The position numbers and the translations under genes are program-made. Below the pieces are notes generated by a model. The model did no database searches. It saw only the letters and a list, made by a program, of their open reading frames with translations, and was not told where the DNA came from. A stretch of DNA of 7,435 bases from Elusimicrobiales bacterium (GTDB lineage Bacteria > Elusimicrobiota > Elusimicrobia > Elusimicrobiales > Elusimicrobiaceae): assembly GCA_030540535.1 (NCBI GenBank), contig JAUNWB010000060.1, forward strand, positions 1-7,435, given 5' to 3'. Below are positions 1 to 6,000 of this stretch, in pieces (position 1 is the stretch's first letter; each line of letters begins with the position of its first letter).

Positions 1-30
1 TGGGGTGTTGGGCTTGCGGAGAAAAAACAT
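1..30 (-). CDS. Possible start of a downstream reading frame, cut by window edge
   Basis: An ATG at 30-28 opens a frame that reads MFFLRKPNTP and leaves the window after ten codons. It lies 66 bases beyond the stop of the giant gene, on the same strand and in the same frame. No clear ribosome binding site precedes it, which is not decisive because Bacteroidota often lack strong Shine-Dalgarno sequences. The hydrophobic and then basic opening is reminiscent of small Bacteroidota proteins that start with an aromatic-rich segment followed by 'R-K-P'. Ten residues are too few to identify anything, and this could be chance. Confidence 0.22.
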   Translation of the reverse strand, partial: MFFLRKPNTP

Positions 31-96
31 GGGGAGGGGCTGAGGGCGATGGCGGTGTGGGATGCCGATGATGGGGTGATGGGACACCAATGATGG
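31..96 (-). terminator. C-rich, G-poor 3' stretch, possible Rho-loading region
   Basis: In the transcript orientation the 66 bases directly after the TAA contain 35 C and only 8 G by my count. This matches the C-over-G bias of Rho utilisation sites. I find no GC-rich stem followed by a U-run, so an intrinsic terminator is not supported. The same stretch has no stop codon in the frame of the large gene, so it could instead be coding or the leader of a following gene. Confidence 0.3.
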
Positions 97-3000
97 TTAT
101 TTCACGACTCTTCGTTTGCCATCAATGATAAATATGCCCTGTCCGTTGGGACGATCGAGGTGTACACCTCCTACCGTATATACACCACGCTTGAAGGATG
201 GATGTCCATCAGAAGGAGAGCCTCCAATGATGAGTGAGAATCGAGCTGGAGAGTCAGCCTGTGTGATGGATGCTGTGTAGTCAGTTGACATAAGGTCCAC
301 TTCTGCACCAGAAGAAGAATCTTTGAGGAGCACGCTGCCATAGGCAAGGAAATCATCCTTGAAAGGCAACGAGAATGTGTAGTCGCCCTCGCCTTTGACA
401 GAGACAGAGAGTGGGATGGACTGTCCCACTGGAGCATGAGACAGGAGAGACAGGCCTACTCCACTTGCTCCTTCCACACTAATCTGTGGCAGGGTGTCAT
501 TCAGGGCTGACATCTTCACGGCATCATTGCCGTAGACATAATCCAGGCCACCTTCATCTGGCGATGGCATTATGACCACTTCATCTTGCCCATAACCTGC
601 TCCATAGACGTTGAGCACGGGACGTTGCAAGGCTGGGGCGGCAGTCTCGGTGAACGCAGGAACGGCGAAGCGGAGATTTTCCTCTGGGCCAAGGACTGAG
701 GTCTGGGTGAAGAAAGCGTTGCATGGAGAGAGTGTGCTGCCGTCACCCCATGATTGGAGAGAGGAATAATTGCCCTCGTCGTTCATGGTATATATTACAT
801 GGGGGACGTTCATGGCATAAGCACCGCCTGCAGGCATAGCCTCATACAGCCTGTAGTCACTGATGAGATATGGCATGCCCTTGAGGTTCCATCCCATATT
901 ATACACAGACGTGAAGTCCGCTGCTCCTCCTGTTGACTCACGGTCGTCATACTGCGTAAGGATGACGGTCTTGTCATCTCCGTCCTCTTGGTAAGGATAA
1001 GTCGTGGCTGTCTCACCATAAGCTGTAAATCTCAACACCTCAGAAGCTGCGTCTGCACCGCGGTCCACGAGAATGCCGTCATTGGCATCTCTCAAGTCTT
1101 CTGTCAAGTTCTTCCAGCATTGAGAATCATCGGAGCTGAAGTTGTATTTATAATTACTGCGCGCCTCACCGTCATAATAGTAACGGCTGAAAGCATCAAC
1201 AGCAGTTTCAGACACGGCATCACCAGGGAGTGCCTCATACGTTGTGGCTGTGACAAAAGGCATGCGCCCTTCGACAGTCTTATAATTCATGTCGAATGGC
1301 AGTGAGACGAGAGCATACTGCCCGCCGACGGTTCTCTCTGCTGCCACGTAGCGCAGCCTGATACTGTTGCCCTGCCCATAGAGTGAGCCGCCCTCCATGG
1401 CGAGGAGGTATCCTGGGCGGAGCGGATTGCCGGCTGTGAAGTGCGGCGCTTTATCATTGTCCGCAACGTCACACACGAGGTTGCCCCCCGTCTGCAGATA
1501 CACCACAGACCACTCGTGAGGATAATGGTGGCCGTTGTAGCTTGCACTTGCAGTATTGGCATGAATGGTCGAAGGAGAGGCATGAGTGCCTGTTGACCAT
1601 GTCTCGAAACATCCATTGTCAACTTTGTCTCCAACCACACGAGGGTTGCCGAGCAGGTCGCGGTCTGAGGCAAAATCAACATACTGCTGGAGGTCTGCCG
1701 CCACAAGGCCCTTGCCATCGTATCGGCCCTCAGCGTTGATGGTGGCCCCGTTATCTCCTCCCTCTATATTCGGTGTCCTCTCGTGCAGCTGATACCACAG
1801 GTTGCGGTTGTGCAGGTCCGTCTCAGGTATCTCATTGTGATAAGCTGTTGCGGAAGGACGGAAATACGGAGCGAACGGCATGGTTTCATCTCCCTCATTA
1901 TACATTATACTATTTTTTATAGAATGCAGACCGCTGACAAGTGTCTGTCCTGGCTTGCCAGCCACGGTGCAGTTGAGCATATAGCCGTTATCACCGATGG
2001 TGACGATGGCATCAGATGTTGCAGCCATCGTGTTGTCGCGCATGAGGGTGTTATATAGAAGTCCTGACTTCACGCTGACAAGCGGCAGACCAGGAACAGT
2101 CATCCTGTTGTTAGCTATGATAGAATTGCGCAGAGCCACATTGCCCTTCTGTATATCCACAGCCGGAGCAGTCTGTCCAAGGGATTCACTGTTGCTTCCG
2201 CTGCCAATCTCCAGTCCGTCGAAGAGACAGAACGACATGTCATCTGTTGCGCTCACTCCCTCCACGATTGTATGCTTGGAATATGTAGAAGCCATGCCTT
2301 CGCGGTCGGAATCCATCGCCTTGATATATGCTTCTATATCTTCGTCTGCATAATACTTCTCTCCAGTTTCAGGATTTACAGTCTCCTTCACACCCTGGTT
2401 GATGGCGGTGGTGGAAGGCAGACTGCCATAGAGAGTGACATTGTCTCGCATAGAGACTGCCTCGCCTGTAGAAGCTGTCATTCCCTTCACAAAGACGTAT
2501 GACTTCTCATTGTTGATATTAGAATATACGGCAGCGGCATCGATAGCTGTCTGGAGGTTGCCCTTGGCGTAGGCCTTCTCCCAAGAGAATCCGGTATAAC
2601 TTGCATCTGATGACACTCGCTCCGGATTGACGTAGAGCACTCGGCTCAACGCTGCAATGCACTCGTATGCTCCTCGCTCCAAGCCTGCCGTGCCGTAGTA
2701 ACGGGTGTTGGCGGCAAGGTCTAAGTCTTGCTTCACCAAGTCTTCATAGTCTGCATCAGATGCGCCTGAAATGCTCTTATAAGGATACCGACCTGTGAGG
2801 TTCTTGACGAGTTCCACATATTTTTCTGGTGAAGCCTTGCCCACAATCTTCGCGCTCGGGTTGACACGGAAATCTCTGTCCGCCTTATCCCAGCTACCTG
2901 CCGCATCAAGCACAGGATTAAAGAAGTTGGGGCCTTGGAGCACGTCTCCGTTGGTCCGAGACAATGACGAATTATTATCATCATCATCCGTTTCGAGTGA

Positions 3001-6000
3001 CGATATAGCATTATACGTCATAACGGCATTGTCTCCAACATTTACAAGTCCCGTCCATTCTGGATTAGCCCCATCCCCATTGTTTCGCCAGAGAATGGAG
3101 TTGTGCATTTCAGACTTTCCCTGCACGTTGTCTTTAAATTCGACTTTGCCACCGTTAAGCGCAAAGGTACAGTTGACCACCTTTGTGTCAGTAGCCACAA
3201 GCGGATTACCCATATTACTATGGAACAAGGAGTTGTAGATAAGAGCTTCTCCACCACCCTTGCCTATCGTGACGGCAGGGACATCACCTGAAGAGCCGTT
3301 TATACGGAAGTCGCAGCGGCTCAGCGTGAGCTTGTAGAGCGGATTGCCTGTATCATCACCGCTGATGACATATTGATACTGAGCATCATCACTACCTTCT
3401 TTTGGCACGTATGTCTTGCCCACGAGGCCACCGTCACCTGCGGTCTGGTCCTTATAATATACGGCCGCGCCGCCATTCTCGTGCTGCTCAGCCTTAACGT
3501 TGCTGAATGTGAGGCCATCCATATAAACTGGAACGGCGTAATCCTTGACCTCAGTGGCGACATCAGACCCACTGCCAGACGACAACCGCTGTCTGACATC
3601 ACCTATCACAAACACATGTCCAAGCTGATTCTTGTCCACGCCAGCTCGTTCGGAGGCTATGAGGTAGACCGGATAGTCGTGTACATTCACCAGTCCCTTC
3701 ACGTCCTTGCTATAGCCGCCGCGAATCGTCAGCGAGTTGACCCCCTCTGTGCCGCTCAGCGGCGGCACCACACCCGTGTTGATGTCCGTTGTGACAGTAA
3801 ATCCGAGATTGCCATTGATGGTATAAACAGGCTGGTAGAGACCTTCGAGCATGCGTATCTCCTTGTCGTGGCCATTGCGCGAAGCGAGGAGCGTCTCTAT
3901 GGCGCGCTGCATGTCGCTGGTAGCCGTTTCCCATGTCTTGCCGTCAGCCACCAAGCCACCCGTATTCTCCATCTGGGTCACCCACAGCACATCGACATGC
4001 CCGTTCTCCACATCAGGAGTGAGTTTCACGTGCTGGTATTCATACACGCCGAGATCGATATACGTCTGGTTGTGCGTCGGGTTAGGGTCAGTGGATATGC
4101 GGAGCATCTTTGCGCCCGACCCGTCACTATAATTCATATATACGTCGTCTCCAATAGGCAAAGCTGTCTTGCCGGTGTTCACATTGTCATAAGCATATAC
4201 CGTGCGGAGGTATATGCCCGCACCTTTAGCCTGACTTCTTGTGCTGCCATTATCTGTGACATCCTCATACACAAACTTAGGCTCATCTCCCGTAAGGTCT
4301 TGCTGCAGATAAGTCCATCCGTTATCGACAAGGTTGTTGACACGCCCGATTCTCCAATCGGCAGAGGTGTAATACCCTGCCCTTCCCGCCTTCGAGGACG
4401 GATTGATGAAGTTGGGGCCGTTGATGGCTCCGTTGTCAGAGTCGATGATGATGTTGCACGTCACATGGTTGAGACCTGTAGAGACATCGGTGTCTGGGTT
4501 AGGTTCATCGACCTTGCTGATGGTGACATTGTCGCTTTGGAGCACATTATAGCCACCAGTCCACAACGAGGGGATAAACGTGCCGAAACCTGGATATGCC
4601 TGCAACCGGTAGTCTATCCCGTTGGTTGTGCTGACAGGCTCGTTGCCCCAGCCCTCCTCGTATGCGCTGAACCATAGCATCTCGGCATTCTTGGACTCGT
4701 CGCTTGCGTCCTTATCGAAGTTCACCACCCTGTTGAGGCCAGAGTCAGACGAAGTAGCTTCGTTGCCCCATATTATGGAGTTCACTATCTTGTTAAGATT
4801 ATTGTCCGCAAGATTAGCGTCAGAACTTGTTCCTCCCTTATTGGGCGCATAGCAATATACGGCAGGAAAGCCGTATGCCTTGTTGCGCACCACATCACAG
4901 TTTATCATGTTGAGCGAAGAGTATTCTCCTACAAGTATGGCTCCGCCAATGCCGTGCATATTATTGTCGCCAGGCTGCGCTGCATCTGGCGCGGCCTCAT
5001 TGTTGGCAAAGAGCGAATTGGCTATCATGGTGTTATACCTGGCATGGATGGCTCCTCCGCGTCCTTCGCGTGTCACGCTGACTCTCGCCTCCTCTCCCGT
5101 TCCATCCTTTTTAGTCTGCACCTCTTCTGTTCTCACTTCCACATAATTCTGCACAAAGTTGCAAGCGAACACCTTCAGTTCGCAGTCAGTGAAGATGGCG
5201 CCGCCAATGCAACCTCCATTGTTGCGGAAATTGCAGTTGCGCACTTCGAGGGGAATATTGCGGTAGCCTACAGAACGGAGCACATCTTCATTTTTAATCA
5301 CACCGCCAGTGGTCCAGTTTCCCTCCACGCATATCGCTCCGCCTTTATAATAAGTATTCACATTATTCACGGCAGTCTCGTCATAGCCCATGGCCGACCC
5401 ATCTTCTATTATCACTCCGTCGATAACGATAGGTTCGCCACGATAGTAAGGCATCTTTCCTTCTCTGACTTTGCCCTCGTCATAATCGCCATTTGCGACA
5501 GATCTTGTGGCAGGCGGCAATCCTCCGACGTAGTCCTCGTCAGCGATGCAAACAATGACGTGATACACATTCTCAGCAGTATTATTGCTGACCACTTGCC
5601 CTGAGAGAATGGTCTGCACGGCCATCTCCCACGGTTCGGCGACGCTATTGTTATTGACATCTGCAAGTTTCCTGTCTTCTACAATATCCTTGATGGTGGG
5701 GTGGGACAGTACTACCCTATTGCCCGAATATTCGAACTCTTCATTTGGAGCATCTTCTATCGTCTCACCGTTTTTGTCCCTTTGGACATTGCCATAATAA
5801 CTATCGCCCGAGCCATCAGTCTGCTTGGTCGCCACGCCTCCGACGATGCTCACTCCCTCCGGCACGAGGAAGGTACGTCCACGGCTGTTCACATATTCGC
5901 CCCTCACGTTGCGTATAGGATAATATGTGCCGCCGCTGAGGATAATCTGGAAATTCCGGTCTTTATATTTATAATCATCCCCGTCTTTCTGTTTTCGGGC

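Noticed and set aside
21..30. T-run (six T on the minus strand) as an intrinsic terminator
   Set aside because: The bases before it in the transcript are C-rich and G-poor and cannot form a GC stem.
1287..1718. 143-codon minus-strand frame overlapping the giant gene
   Set aside because: It is a different phase of the same strand inside the C-terminal region, where the main frame has clear motifs. The overlapping frame shows no family features.
3373..4677. 434-codon open frame on the plus strand
   Set aside because: It lies wholly antisense to modules B and C of the giant gene, whose coding is supported by repeated protein motifs. Its translation has no recognisable domain, and its composition (His/Ile/Val/Arg-rich) is typical of an antisense shadow.
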